Source: Podarcis raffonei (lineage: Eukaryota; Chordata; Lepidosauria; Squamata; Lacertidae). From it: a DNA stretch of 64,000 nucleotides. Shown in pieces: positions 55,772-64,000 of the stretch; the first letter of the stretch is position 1; each line of letters opens with the position of its first letter. The translations under genes were made by a program, and so were the position numbers. The stretch is taken from NCBI RefSeq assembly GCF_027172205.1, contig NC_070619.1:1932001-1996000 (forward strand), read 5' to 3'. The notes beneath the pieces were generated by a model. That model ran no database searches. It had not been told where the DNA came from and was given only the letters and a program-made list of their open reading frames with translations.

Positions 55772-58700
55772 TTCATTAATAATTTTTGTTGGATTTTTAA
55801 GAACGAGAACAATGAATGTCACATTTTTCCAACAAGAACTGTTCAAAACATGGAAGTTGGAAATCTCCCACAATGGTAATGTTCGAAATACCCGATTTGG
55901 TGTTAAACTCAATGGAATATAAAAAAATAGTCAAAGAATGCAGCGAGCTACACATAATATATACCAAATCCTGAAGCATGTAAAAAAATAAAAATGAAAC
56001 AAAACTGAAATACTGTGCAAAACTTTAAAAAATGATGCACTGAGATGAAGTAATAAAATTAAGTACCGTATTTTTCGCCCTATAGGACGCATTTTTCCCC
56101 CTCCAAAAATGAAGGGGAAATGTGTGTGCGTCCTATGGGGCGAATGCAGGCTTTCGCTGAAGCCTGGAGAGCGAGAGGCATCGGTGCGCACCGACCCCTC
56201 GCTCTCCAGGCTTCAGGAAGCTATCCGCAAGCCGTGGGAGCCCGCGCTGGGCTCCCGCTGCTTGCGGAGAGTTGCCTGCATGACGAAGGCTGGGCGCGCT
56301 GAGCCCAGCGCCCCCAGACTTCGCGCACCTCTTCGCAAGCTGCGGGAGCCCTGCGCTGGGCTCCCGCTGCTTGCCGAGAGTTGCCTGTTCTGGGGGCTGG
56401 GGTCGGGGGAAGCTCAGGCTTCCCCAGCCCTGCGCCTGGGGGGGAAAAATAATTCCCCCCCTTTATTTCCCCCCCAAAAAACTAGGTGCGCCTTATGGGA
56501 CAGTGCGTCCTATAGGGCGAAAAATACGGTAACCATTATTCAAAATATTCAAACAGCTGTGGCGCCACCTAGTGATATAAGGGCTGTTATGGCAAGTGGA
56601 TTGATTAAAATGAAAAAATTCCCTTTTTTCCTCACAGGTGAGCCTAGTTCACCAAAGAAAGGTGGGTAGGAGGTTTAGGAGATTTATGCCAACCATACAC
56701 TTTCCTCATTGCTTCGTTGTTACATTTATATACCCTCCGCACCTGAAGGACTGGTTCTCACGGTGGTTCTTCAGGGCGACCATTTCCACCACGGGGCCCC
56801 CGTCGGCAACGAACCTGGCGAGCTTCTCAGCACAGTCCTTGGTCTCTTCGTCGTCTGGAGGCGAAACTTTAAGCAGGCTGTCAGTACGGTGCCCCCAACT
56901 CACATACCCAACAGCCACAAGCTCTTAATCTGGCTTTAAGGAACCCCGGGAGGGGAGGGGACGGAATAAGCGGGAAGAGGAGGGTTTAAAATTTCTCTTT
57001 CTCAGTCTGTTTCTTGCCTTTTCGCCTCCCCACTTTGATCACAAACAGAAAAGGAGGAAATAATGCCGGCTGCACTCAGAACAGATCCACAGGTAAGTCC
57101 CAATATTGTCAACTGCTCCCTGGGGGCAGTGGGGCTACCGGGGGGGGGGGTGCTAAGAAGGAAGGGGGTGGCAGAGGTGTAAATGACTCTCAGCCTTTGA
57201 AAAGCTGGTTTCCCCGGATCAATACCCAGAGAGGTTTAACCTTCAACCCCACTTCACAGGGCACTCTGAGAATTGTCACTCTTTGAAGGGAATAATGTAC
57301 TTCCAGCCCCCTTAATGAACTACAGCTCCCAGAAGAAGCCAAGACTGTATGCAGTGCTCTCAGGGCACTTTAAATGTATGGTCTCAGAGCATAACCACTG
57401 ACATTAACTGCCTCATTGTGCACATAAAAGGGCCTGGAAAAAACTCTGGTGGCTCAGAAACACCCAGAGGGCAAGAGGTTGCTCACTCCTGGCACAGATA
57501 TACCCCCTCCTGGTTCTCCCCACCCCACCCTGGTCTGTTACACAAGCAGCGGCACTCACACCTGCAAACCAGAAGGCAGACAGGCATGCTAGACTAAGGT
57601 TGTCACCCTGTCTGAAGGAATCTGTGCCCAATTCATTGTATGGGTTTTCAGGAGGTTGGTCTACTGACTAAATGTCACATCTGGTAAACACCTAAGCCTG
57701 GCTGCTGCTCAGAGTCAGTGATGCGTCCGAATGCCAGTTGCCAGAACCTACAGGAGGGGAGAGGGCTCTTGCGCTCAGATCCTGCTTGTGGGTTTCCCCA
57801 TGGGGCACCTTGCTGGCAAGTTAGGGCAAGATGGTGAACTAGATCTTTTGCACGCCCTCCTCTTGCTCTGAAACACCCAAAATCCATATTCTTCACAAAC
57901 AGTTTTCATTTTGACAAGCTTTTCCAGCTTGAGGTCTGCCTTAGGAGTTTTCATTCAAATTGCTTAAACCTACCTTCACAGCAGGTTTCCTAGACTGCTT
58001 TTAAAAACTATTTTTAGCTGTCTTTATGGTACGTCTGTGAATGGCCAAAAGACACGCATAGCAAGCAAATTAATTGTTAGTGCTTTGCAGGGGACTGAAC
58101 TATTACTATTATTTACAGTGCTATGATTCTATGACCTGAGTGCAAGAGCAACTCTCCCCTCCTGCCGTTTCCAGCAACTGGTACAGAGAAGCATTTACTG
58201 CCTCTGAAAATATTAACAACAACAATACAAAATGTTGTAAACTATTTTTGATTGGTGCTTTGCACCCTGAAGGCAGGATATTAGTTCTTCAAGAAATAAT
58301 TAAGGGTGGATCAAGAGTTAGGCATGCCCAGAGCAGGTCCCCTGGAGACACTAGGCCTCAAGTGAGCCGCCATCGATTCCAACAGATCTGAGCCAAAAGC
58401 AGCTAACAGCAACCCAAACCATGTCTACTCAGAAATAAGTTGTTCTGAATTCAATGGGGCTTCCTCTCAGGTTATGAGGGGTTAGGGTAGCAGCCAAATT
58501 ATCTTTTCTTAAAAAACTAAAACTAAAAATCTGCGGCTTGATTTATCAGTAGATCAATCTACTGTTGTTGTTGGTTTTTTTTTTTAAAGAAAGCTCTCAG
58601 CTCTAATATCATCAACACCAAACTTCACCCTCCAGATGTTTTGGCAGGCACAATGGTGTATTGTGGGAGTTGTAGTCCAAAATGTCTGTGCTGCCTGGGG

Positions 58701-61700
58701 CTGATGGAAGTCATAGTGCAAAACATCTGGAGGGTGCCATGCTAGCCAGGCTGATCTCTATACACAACCAGCCCGTAGCCCAGACCTTTCCAAACTGTGA
58801 GTCATGACACACTAGTGTGTTGACTGCAGTGTGTAGGTGTGTTCCTCCCAGGGCTGGAAAGGGGTTAGTTTAACCTCCGGTTTGCTAGCAAAACTGAATT
58901 ACTGTGTCACAAAACGATGCCTGTCTTAAAAGTGCGTCACCAAAATGAATAGTTTGGAGAGTTCTGCCTATAAAAAGATAGCTAACGCAAGAACTGCTGG
59001 AGGGGAGCAATGACCCTCGCCTTACCTTTCTGGAAAGAGGCCTCTTCTGGATCTTGACCCTTCTTCCACATTTCCGCCAGCTTTTTCCTGTAATACAGAA
59101 ACTCCGGACTGTTCTTATCGTGCAGGAATCTGAAGGGTGCGAGAGAAAAAAGGGCATTAAGGGGGATCGGGTCTTGGAAGCGTCCTAGTGTAAAAGGTGC
59201 ACAGCAGAAGAGGTGGATAGCAACAAGCATGGAGGGGAGTCAAGGGCTGTCCTTGGCTTCCTGCACCATGACTGACCACACAAGGGAGGAACAAGAACAG
59301 CAGCAAACGTACGCAAAAGTCGGGTTGTCCTTGCAGTCCTCGAGCGCCACCTTCTCCAGATCGGGGCCCCCTTCCGCCACGACCCTGGCCAGCTTCTCCA
59401 CCACTCGGCGAGTCCGGGTGTCCTCTGGGGGACAAACTTTAAGCAGGCTGTCAGTACTGGGGCTCAACTCACACACCCAACAGGCACATTACCTCTTTAA
59501 GAACCACAGCAGTAGGCCCACGAGACGGCGGGGGAGAAGGAGGGAGCGGGGTGGGTGGAACGAGGAGAAAGAGGATGAAACGATGGAACCACAGCAGGCA
59601 GCAACCTAAGCCTGATGCTTTCAATACGGGGGTGGGGGTGGGGAGGAAGGCGCAGGCACGCAGGACTGACCTACCAAGACCTACTGAACACTGGGGCAGC
59701 TGTGTCTACGCTGTATTGTTTTTGGTTTTATTTTGTAAACCTCCTTGTTATTGTTTGTACAATTGCCTGGTTCACACAGTTTACTCAACTATGGTATATC
59801 AACTATATCAAACCACAGTTTACTCAACCGTGAACTATCAAACCATGGTTTTCTCAACTACAGTATATCAAGCCATGGTTTACTCAACTGTGGTCTAAAC
59901 TACACCCTCCCAGCTCACTTCCCTTTTGTGTTGCGTCCCTTTAAGACTGTAGGCCTAAGGGCAAAGACTCAGTGATGTGTTAGGTCCATCCTAAAAGCCC
60001 TTTTTGGGCTCAAGTGTGGGATTAATCAATAAATAAGGCTGGGGCATGGGGAGAGGGTGTTGGTCCTGACCTGGACATGTGCCTCCCTCTCAAGGCATGT
60101 TTTTAACTGCTTTTACAACACTGAGTGGAATTTTAAGCGCTCAAACAAATTAAGTATCTTTTCAGCTGGCCAGAATCCCCCTTTGGAAAAACGACGGGAA
60201 GCTGTGCAGGGCAGAGGGCCCTGTTCCCTTGCTTTGTAAAGAAACGCCACTTACTTTTTATCTCCAGCCACTGCTCATAGTCTTCCTCCTCATCCTCATC
60301 GTCTGGCGACTGGAAAACACTGAGGCGGTTGGTCACGGGCGTCTGCTTGGAATGGGTGTAGTTCTTGACCTGGTTCAGCATGCTGGTGACACTCAGGTTG
60401 GGGCGCTTCCCGCTCAGTGAGGGCTTCTTTGCGGTGCTGGCAGCCGGGGGGGTTGCCGCAGAGGCCTTGGCAGAGCTGGAGGAAGCGTCTGGAGGGGTGG
60501 GGAGACAGAGGCTGACATTACAGTCATACCTCAGGTTAAATATGCTTCGAGTTGAGCGCATTCGAGTTGCGCTCCTCGGCAACACGGAAGTAACGGAGCG
60601 TGTTACTTCTGGGTTTCGCCACTTGCACATGCGCAGATGCTCAAAATGACGTCACGCGCATGCGCAGAAGCGGCAAAAAGCAATGCGCATGTGCGCAGAC
60701 GCGCCGTCGCTAGTTACATTTAGCTCTAGATATGAACGGGCTCCAGAACGGATCCCGTTCGTATCTAGAGGTACCACTGTATTGTTATTATTCTTAACTA
60801 AATTTATACACTGCTCTTCCTCAACAGACCACAGGGCAGTTTACAACATGTCATGAATTGGAAGAATGACAGGGAGGAGGAAGAGGACCCCGGCAAGGGG
60901 TGTACTTGGGACACACTGGGGATGGAGGATGGCGAGGGGATGGGGGGGTCAGTGCACAGGAACCAAAGCAGCAGGACCCACTGCAAGAGCCAGAGGGGCC
61001 CGTGTTCCCACAAACATAGCAGGCTCTGAGGCGTAGGGAGCAGCAGGAGGGTCACTCCAGAAGGCTGAGGAAGCAAGGATCCACAGCCCAGCTCCCTAGC
61101 TGTCCAGGTGGGGCTTGCTAGCTCTGGAAGGAGGGATGTGATTTCCTCAGTTGGAGTAGGCTTGGAGCAGGTGAGGGTCACATGCCTCACGAAGCCCAGA
61201 TGTTGCATTCAGCATGGAAAGTACAAAAGTGAAGCAGAGCTGAGGTGCTGGGTATGCTCAACTACCTATGTTGGCAGACCCTGGCTTCAGTGCTCCTGGA
61301 CCTCTACGGGACTGGGTTTTGGTTTTGGCTCTGGGCTGTATCCTGACTGCTGGATTTGAGACTTGGCTCTGACTTTGAACTTCATTCCTGACCTTTGGAC
61401 TTGTGTGGATTGACCCTTGGACTTGGCATACTGGCCTGCTGCCAGGTACACCACGGGTTCAGGACACAACATACAACACAAGATAAATATAATAGTAGTA
61501 AAACAAACAAACAAACAAAAACACCTCAACCACCCACCCCTCACGCTGCTTTAAAAGGACATTGTTTAAAAGCCAAAGGTCTGGGTGTAGAGGAATGCTC
61601 TCCCCTGGTGCCTAAAGATATGTCACAAAGGTGCCATGTGAGCCTCTCTGGAGAGAGCACCCTACAAACAGGAAGCCCCCACAAAGAAGGTGCATAAATT

Positions 61701-63043
61701 ACATGTGGCGAAAAGCTCAGAGGATCCTGAAAAAGTCCATGCTGTCTGGGGACAACTTAATCATGTATATAGCCAATACCTGGACTCCCTCTCCATGGTA
61801 CAATGTAAAATTTAGCTTACCTAATGGTCTGCTCACTTGATTTAAATTTCTTCCTGATATACTACACTGTTTCTTTTTTTTTTGTATTTGTACTTCTGCA
61901 AATTTTTTTGCATTGATTTGTTTGACTTCAATAAAAGTTGAAAGAAAAAAGAAAACGGGTTTCTTTGAGAGGGCTGGTGCACGAGTGTGTGCAGAAACTC
62001 ACTCTACTGCATAGAAGGAAAAAATTGACATTCATTGCCCTGCCTGCTATTGACATGTGGCCCCCAAAAGATCTGTCCAGAAGAGAACATGGCTCTTTGT
62101 GCTGAAAGAAATTCCCTGCCCTTGGAACTTACAACAGGCACACAGAATTGGCAGAGTGGACTCAGGAACAAGTGCTTACCGCTGCCCAACTTCTCCTTCT
62201 GAAGCTTGAGGAACTGCTGGAGGAAACTCCCATCATTGGCAAATTTGTTGGAAACAGAGCTTTCTCCATCTCCGCTGTCATCACTGTGGGGTTAAAGGGG
62301 GAGGAGGTTAGAGGCCACAGCGCTGCTGTGGAGCACAGCTTCCCCCACCAGCAAAAAATAATAATAATCCAATAACTAAGACTCCCTCCCTTCGCAAATT
62401 AAGCCTATGCTCATTCTTACGGAGTTCTATCACTGTTTTCAAAAGACTCACAAAAGGAGGACTGTGTGTCCTCGGTTGCCATCCCATCCCCTTGACTTCC
62501 ACGTGATCTGTGTGCTGATGCCACAAGACTGGAAGGAAGCTCAGAGCGACTGCTCATGCCAGGAATATCTGGCCCCTGGCAGATGCTGAGCAGGAGATTG
62601 CATCAAAACAGCCTCATAATCTGATTGCTAAATCTTGAGCATCAGGAATAATTTAAGGCTCAATTCACACCTGAGGCAAATGCAGTCAGCCTCTCCTCAG
62701 AGGTCAGCTGGAATGGGACATGAGAAGAGCAGGGACTCACTCAGAGACACTTACTTTGTGTATTTATTAGACTTATGCGCTTTCCTGCATCCTCTGGCCC
62801 CATCACACAGGCATTGCCTGCCCATTGCTCCCAGCCTATCAGAAAGGTATGAACAATGCAATCCTACGTACTCGCTGGCCTGCGAGGCCTGCTTACTAGC
62901 CAAATGGCTGCGCTTGGCTTGACGCTCCAGCTTGGCCTCGATCTCCCGCTTCTTTTGGGCGATCAGCTTCTCCTGGTGGAGGATGTTCACATTGGTCTTC
63001 TCCGATTTGGGCATCGTGATGCCAAACCACCGGCTGGTTTTCC
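50017..63043 (-). CDS. SUGP1: SURP and G-patch domain-containing protein 1, lacking only the first exon
   Basis: Nuclear pre-mRNA splicing factor (SF4) that works with SF3B1 in branch-site recognition and recruits a DEAH helicase through its G-patch. Thirteen minus-strand exons give 1937 nt: a partial first codon, 644 residues and a stop. Order: N-terminal [20 protein letters not shown]; acidic [18 protein letters not shown]1 (about 171-246); SURP2 (about 247-310); a Ser/Pro-rich linker with a serine run; basic [14 protein letters not shown] (NLS and U2AF-ligand-like RW motif); [38 protein letters not shown]-patch ([20 protein letters not shown]); C-terminus NNPRRPYY. The recalled human protein is 645 aa and nearly colinear. 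The start exon (about 12 aa) and promoter lie beyond 64000. Confidence 0.96.
50299..50665. mobile_element. MITE with ggctgggcgatat-type ends
   Basis: Starts tagggctgtgtgatat and ends ttatcgcccaaccctg. Internal repeats of the caatatatcac type. Superfamily not determined. In SUGP1's last intron. Confidence 0.6.
50894..51023 (-). CDS. SUGP1: SUGP1 exon 13
   Basis: 130 nt, acceptor cttgaaacag, donor gtgaga. It encodes [20 protein letters not shown], then [20 protein letters not shown] and L. Confidence 0.95.
51164..51290 (+). repeat. Unclassified interspersed repeat
   Basis: Third copy of the family, in the SUGP1 intron between exons 12 and 13; best-preserved core (ctcaagagacaatggagtgt). Confidence 0.55.
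51589..51734 (-). CDS. SUGP1: SUGP1 exon 12: G-patch
   Basis: 146 nt, acceptor aacctcacag, donor gtatgc, phase 0 to 2. It encodes [20 protein letters not shown] and the glycine-spaced G-patch [20 protein letters not shown]. Confidence 0.96.
52277..52383 (-). CDS. SUGP1: SUGP1 exon 11
   Basis: 107 nt, acceptor cctctctcag, donor gtaaca, phase 1 to 0. It encodes [20 protein letters not shown] and [16 protein letters not shown]. Confidence 0.96.
53090..53225. mobile_element. Palindromic MITE
   Basis: Ends CAGCCTTTCTCAACTTTGGG and CCCAAGGTTGAGAAAGGCTG, with an inner pair of gttgtagtccaac / gttgaactacaac. In the SUGP1 intron after exon 10. Confidence 0.75.
53286..53463 (-). CDS. SUGP1: SUGP1 exon 10
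   Basis: 178 nt, acceptor gcccccag, donor gtgtgt, phase 0 to 1. It encodes [20 protein letters not shown], then [20 protein letters not shown] and MEMDKTR. Confidence 0.96.
53637..53743 (-). CDS. SUGP1: SUGP1 exon 9
   Basis: 107 nt, acceptor tgtcttcag, donor gtaact. It encodes [20 protein letters not shown] and [16 protein letters not shown]. Confidence 0.96.
53933..54472 (-). mobile_element. Solo LTR (fossil), about 540 bp
   Basis: On the minus strand it starts tgtgtcacagactgg and ends gtgtcagccctgaca, with an AATAAA signal near its end. Possible 5-bp flanks cttag / cttgg. In the SUGP1 intron between exons 8 and 9. Related fragments at 11600-11965 and 19985-22010. Confidence 0.6.
54924..55303 (-). 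CDS. SUGP1: SUGP1 exon 8: SURP2 second half, Ser/Pro linker, NLS
   Basis: 380 nt, acceptor ccttctgcag, donor gtgagt, phase 2 to 1. It encodes [20 protein letters not shown], a linker with a run of about 15 serines from TCC/TCT codons, a Pro/Ala stretch, and [20 protein letters not shown] Sauria SINE ends 16 nt before this exon. Confidence 0.95.
55320..55669 (-). mobile_element. Sauria SINE abutting a SUGP1 acceptor
   Basis: Full-length copy in the same sense as SUGP1. Ten-bp target duplication aaggagc(a/g)ta at 55310-55319 and 55670-55679. Its 3' tail (ccctttaccttta) ends 16 nt before exon 8. Confidence 0.9.
55707..55772. repeat. (ATT)n then (AAT)n inverted microsatellite
   Basis: Consecutive ATT and AAT arrays able to form a hairpin. 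A similar AAT-ATT pair is at about 35689-35750. Confidence 0.9.
56066..56529. mobile_element. TA-flanked MITE with perfect 26-bp inverted ends
   Basis: Ends CCGTATTTTTCGCCCTATAG and complement, TA on each side, 464 bp. Internal GC-rich, CpG-rich direct duplication (about 56217-56285 and 56334-56395). In SUGP1's intron between exons 6 and 7 / 7 and 8 flank, downstream of exon 7 in gene sense. Confidence 0.78.
56743..56866 (-). CDS. SUGP1: SUGP1 exon 7: SURP2, first half
   Basis: 124 nt, acceptor cctgcttaaag, donor gtgcgg, phase 1 to 2. It encodes [20 protein letters not shown] and [21 protein letters not shown]. Confidence 0.95.
58625..58735. mobile_element. Palindromic MITE (ccctccagatgttttg ends)
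   Basis: Ends caccctccagatgttttg and caaaacatctggagggtg are complementary, with ggagttgtagtccaaaatg inside. Same class as 53090-53225. Confidence 0.65.
58776..58965. mobile_element. hAT-type MITE
   Basis: ccaaactgtgagtcatgaca with cactagtgtgttg core, a hAT MITE pattern known from amniotes. Located about 60 bp beyond SUGP1 exon 6. Confidence 0.5.
59026..59129 (-). CDS. SUGP1: SUGP1 exon 6: SURP1, second half
   Basis: 104 nt, acceptor acccttcag, donor gtaagg, phase 2 to 1. It encodes [20 protein letters not shown] and [14 protein letters not shown]. Confidence 0.95.
59313..59436 (-). CDS. SUGP1: SUGP1 exon 5: SURP1, first half
   Basis: 124 nt, acceptor cctgcttaaag, donor gtacgt, phase 1 to 2. 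It encodes [20 protein letters not shown] and [21 protein letters not shown]. It has the same length and phase as the SURP2 first-half exon. Confidence 0.95.
59763..59900. repeat. Degenerate minisatellite
   Basis: Three to four copies of a roughly 30-36 bp unit (accatggtttactcaactgt / gtatatcaa) in the SUGP1 intron before exon 5. Confidence 0.75.
60255..60488 (-). CDS. SUGP1: SUGP1 exon 4 (acidic [14 protein letters not shown])
   Basis: 234 nt, acceptor cccctccag, donor gtaagt, phase 1/1. It encodes an Ala/Ser-rich start, [37 protein letters not shown] and LEIK. A TA-flanked MITE (60521-60779) ends about 32 nt before the acceptor. Confidence 0.94.
60521..60779. mobile_element. TA-flanked mariner-type MITE with CpG-rich core
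   Basis: Starts CAGTCATACCTCAGG and ends CTAGAGGTACCACTG, TA on both sides, 259 bp. The core carries TGACGTCA (60647-60654) and GCGCATGCGCA (60656-60666). Confidence 0.8.
62180..62283 (-). CDS. SUGP1: SUGP1 exon 3
   Basis: 104 nt, acceptor accccacag, donor gtaagc. It encodes [20 protein letters not shown] and [15 protein letters not shown]. Confidence 0.93.
62872..63043 (-). CDS. SUGP1: SUGP1 exon 2
   Basis: 172 nt, acceptor tcggccag, donor gtacgt, phase 1 to 2. It encodes [16 protein letters not shown], then [20 protein letters not shown] to SQAS. Its first codon is completed from the missing exon 1. Confidence 0.93.
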
Positions 63044-64000
63044 CTGGCCGAGAAGAAGGGGCACCAGAAGAAAACAAAAGAAATTATATTAACCCTTCAT
63101 ATAATCATTGCAAAGGGAAAGAGGTTCAAAGGACATCTGTTACAACCCTCAGCTGAAAGCAGGATCTGGCATGTACATGAGTCAAAACAATGGTCCAAAT
63201 AGCTAAGCACTGCCTACACTGACTGGCAGTGGCTCTTGCCAGGATTTCAGACAGCCTGAAGATGTCAGGGATTGAGTCCTGTGTTAAGAAATTCAGATAT
63301 ATAAGCTAGGAGCCAAACGGCTCCTCAAACAAAGGTTACAGCTGCCAAACCAAAACGTCTAGTTGCCATTTTTGGGCATGATGGCTCTAAAATCTTATTT
63401 TTTCAAAGGATGGACTGAATGTGATTGATTCTCTATTAAACATCTGGCTAGTTTAGAGGACAACTTTGAGCTAGGTTAAGAACTCTGAGAACTTAAAGAA
63501 GAAAAGTCACTTTATCCCAGGACAGTCCACATATCTATTGGCCTATTCCGACCTCTTTTTCTTAAAAGTGAGAAGGACGATTCATAATGTAAGAATATCC
63601 TTCACAACTCTGAGCAGGGCAGTGGGGTAAGCAAAGACAAGCGACAATTACAGTGGTACCTCTGGTTACAAATGTAATCCGTTCCGGAGGTCCGTTCTTA
63701 ACCTGAAACCGTTCTTAACCTGAGGTACCACTTTAGCTAATGGGGCCTCCCGCTGCCACCGCACAATTTCTGTTCTCATCCTGAGGTAAAGTTCTTAACC
63801 TGAGGTACTACTTCCAGGTTAGCAGAGTCTGCAACCCAAAGAATTTGTAACCCTAAGCATTTGTAACAGGAGGTACCACTGTAACTATGATGTTGTTCAC
63901 TGCTCCTGCTCAGGCTGCACAGAAAAAGCATCTTGGTTCCAGAAATTCGTTCTCTATTGTGCAGATAAAATATAACAGATAGAATTCTACAGGATGCTGT
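63044..64000. other. SUGP1 intron 1 (right edge)
   Basis: No coding exon or CpG-rich promoter seen, so the SUGP1 start exon is probably outside. It contains a tRNA-Ala-like SINE fragment (about 63205-63290) and the MITE at 63651-63881. Confidence 0.6.
63651..63881. mobile_element. Full-length TA-flanked MITE, Tigger/mariner-like
   Basis: CAGTGGTACCTCTGGTTA start and AGGAGGTACCACTG end, TA on both sides. In SUGP1 intron 1. Confidence 0.8.

Overview
The window is a vertebrate nuclear chromosome segment, almost certainly from a squamate reptile (a lizard; lacertid-like is a guess). It carries four protein-coding genes in the order and orientation of human 19p13.11: NCAN (+), HAPLN4 (-), TM6SF2 (-), SUGP1 (-). 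The interspersed repeats fit a squamate: Sauria-type tRNA SINEs with a BovB-like tail, BovB (RTE) LINE 3' ends, CR1, L1 and L2-like LINE fragments, hAT and Tc1/mariner-type MITEs, and short solo LTRs.

Layout. 1-2137: upstream NCAN intron, mostly repeats. 2138-9214: last six coding exons of neurocan (second EGF, three C-type lectin exons, one sushi exon, basic/His-rich tail), with a 3' UTR to about 11150. 11150-13395: intergenic, including a BovB inside a long palindrome. 14324-25587: HAPLN4, complete coding region in four exons (375 aa), tail-to-tail with NCAN. 25588-30060: HAPLN4 upstream/intergenic. 30957-47631: TM6SF2, complete coding region in ten exons (369 aa), with one GC-AG intron and a promoter-proximal DR1 nuclear-receptor motif. 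47850-49430: short intergenic. 50017-63043: SUGP1, 13 coding exons (644 complete codons before the stop). Only the first coding exon, about a dozen residues, lies beyond the right edge. The rest to 64000 is SUGP1 intron 1.

Neurocan and HAPLN4 (Bral2) are partners in the brain perineuronal matrix: the link protein stabilises lectican binding to hyaluronan, so their adjacency is functionally sensible. TM6SF2 is an ER/ERGIC multipass membrane protein of liver and gut lipid export. SUGP1 is a nuclear splicing factor. These two are neighbours by conserved synteny, with no obvious shared pathway.

Exon boundaries were placed by hand from splice sites, phase continuity and recalled family sequence. 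All junctions keep frame and all introns are GT-AG except one GC-AG. I saw no previously undescribed multi-gene system. The unusual content is in the repeats: two CR1-tailed SINE families with different tRNA heads, a twin-primed SINE carrying a second SINE, a SINE tail acting as part of a SUGP1 splice acceptor, a NRF1/CRE-bearing MITE, and matching intronic flanks on the two SURP exons of SUGP1.
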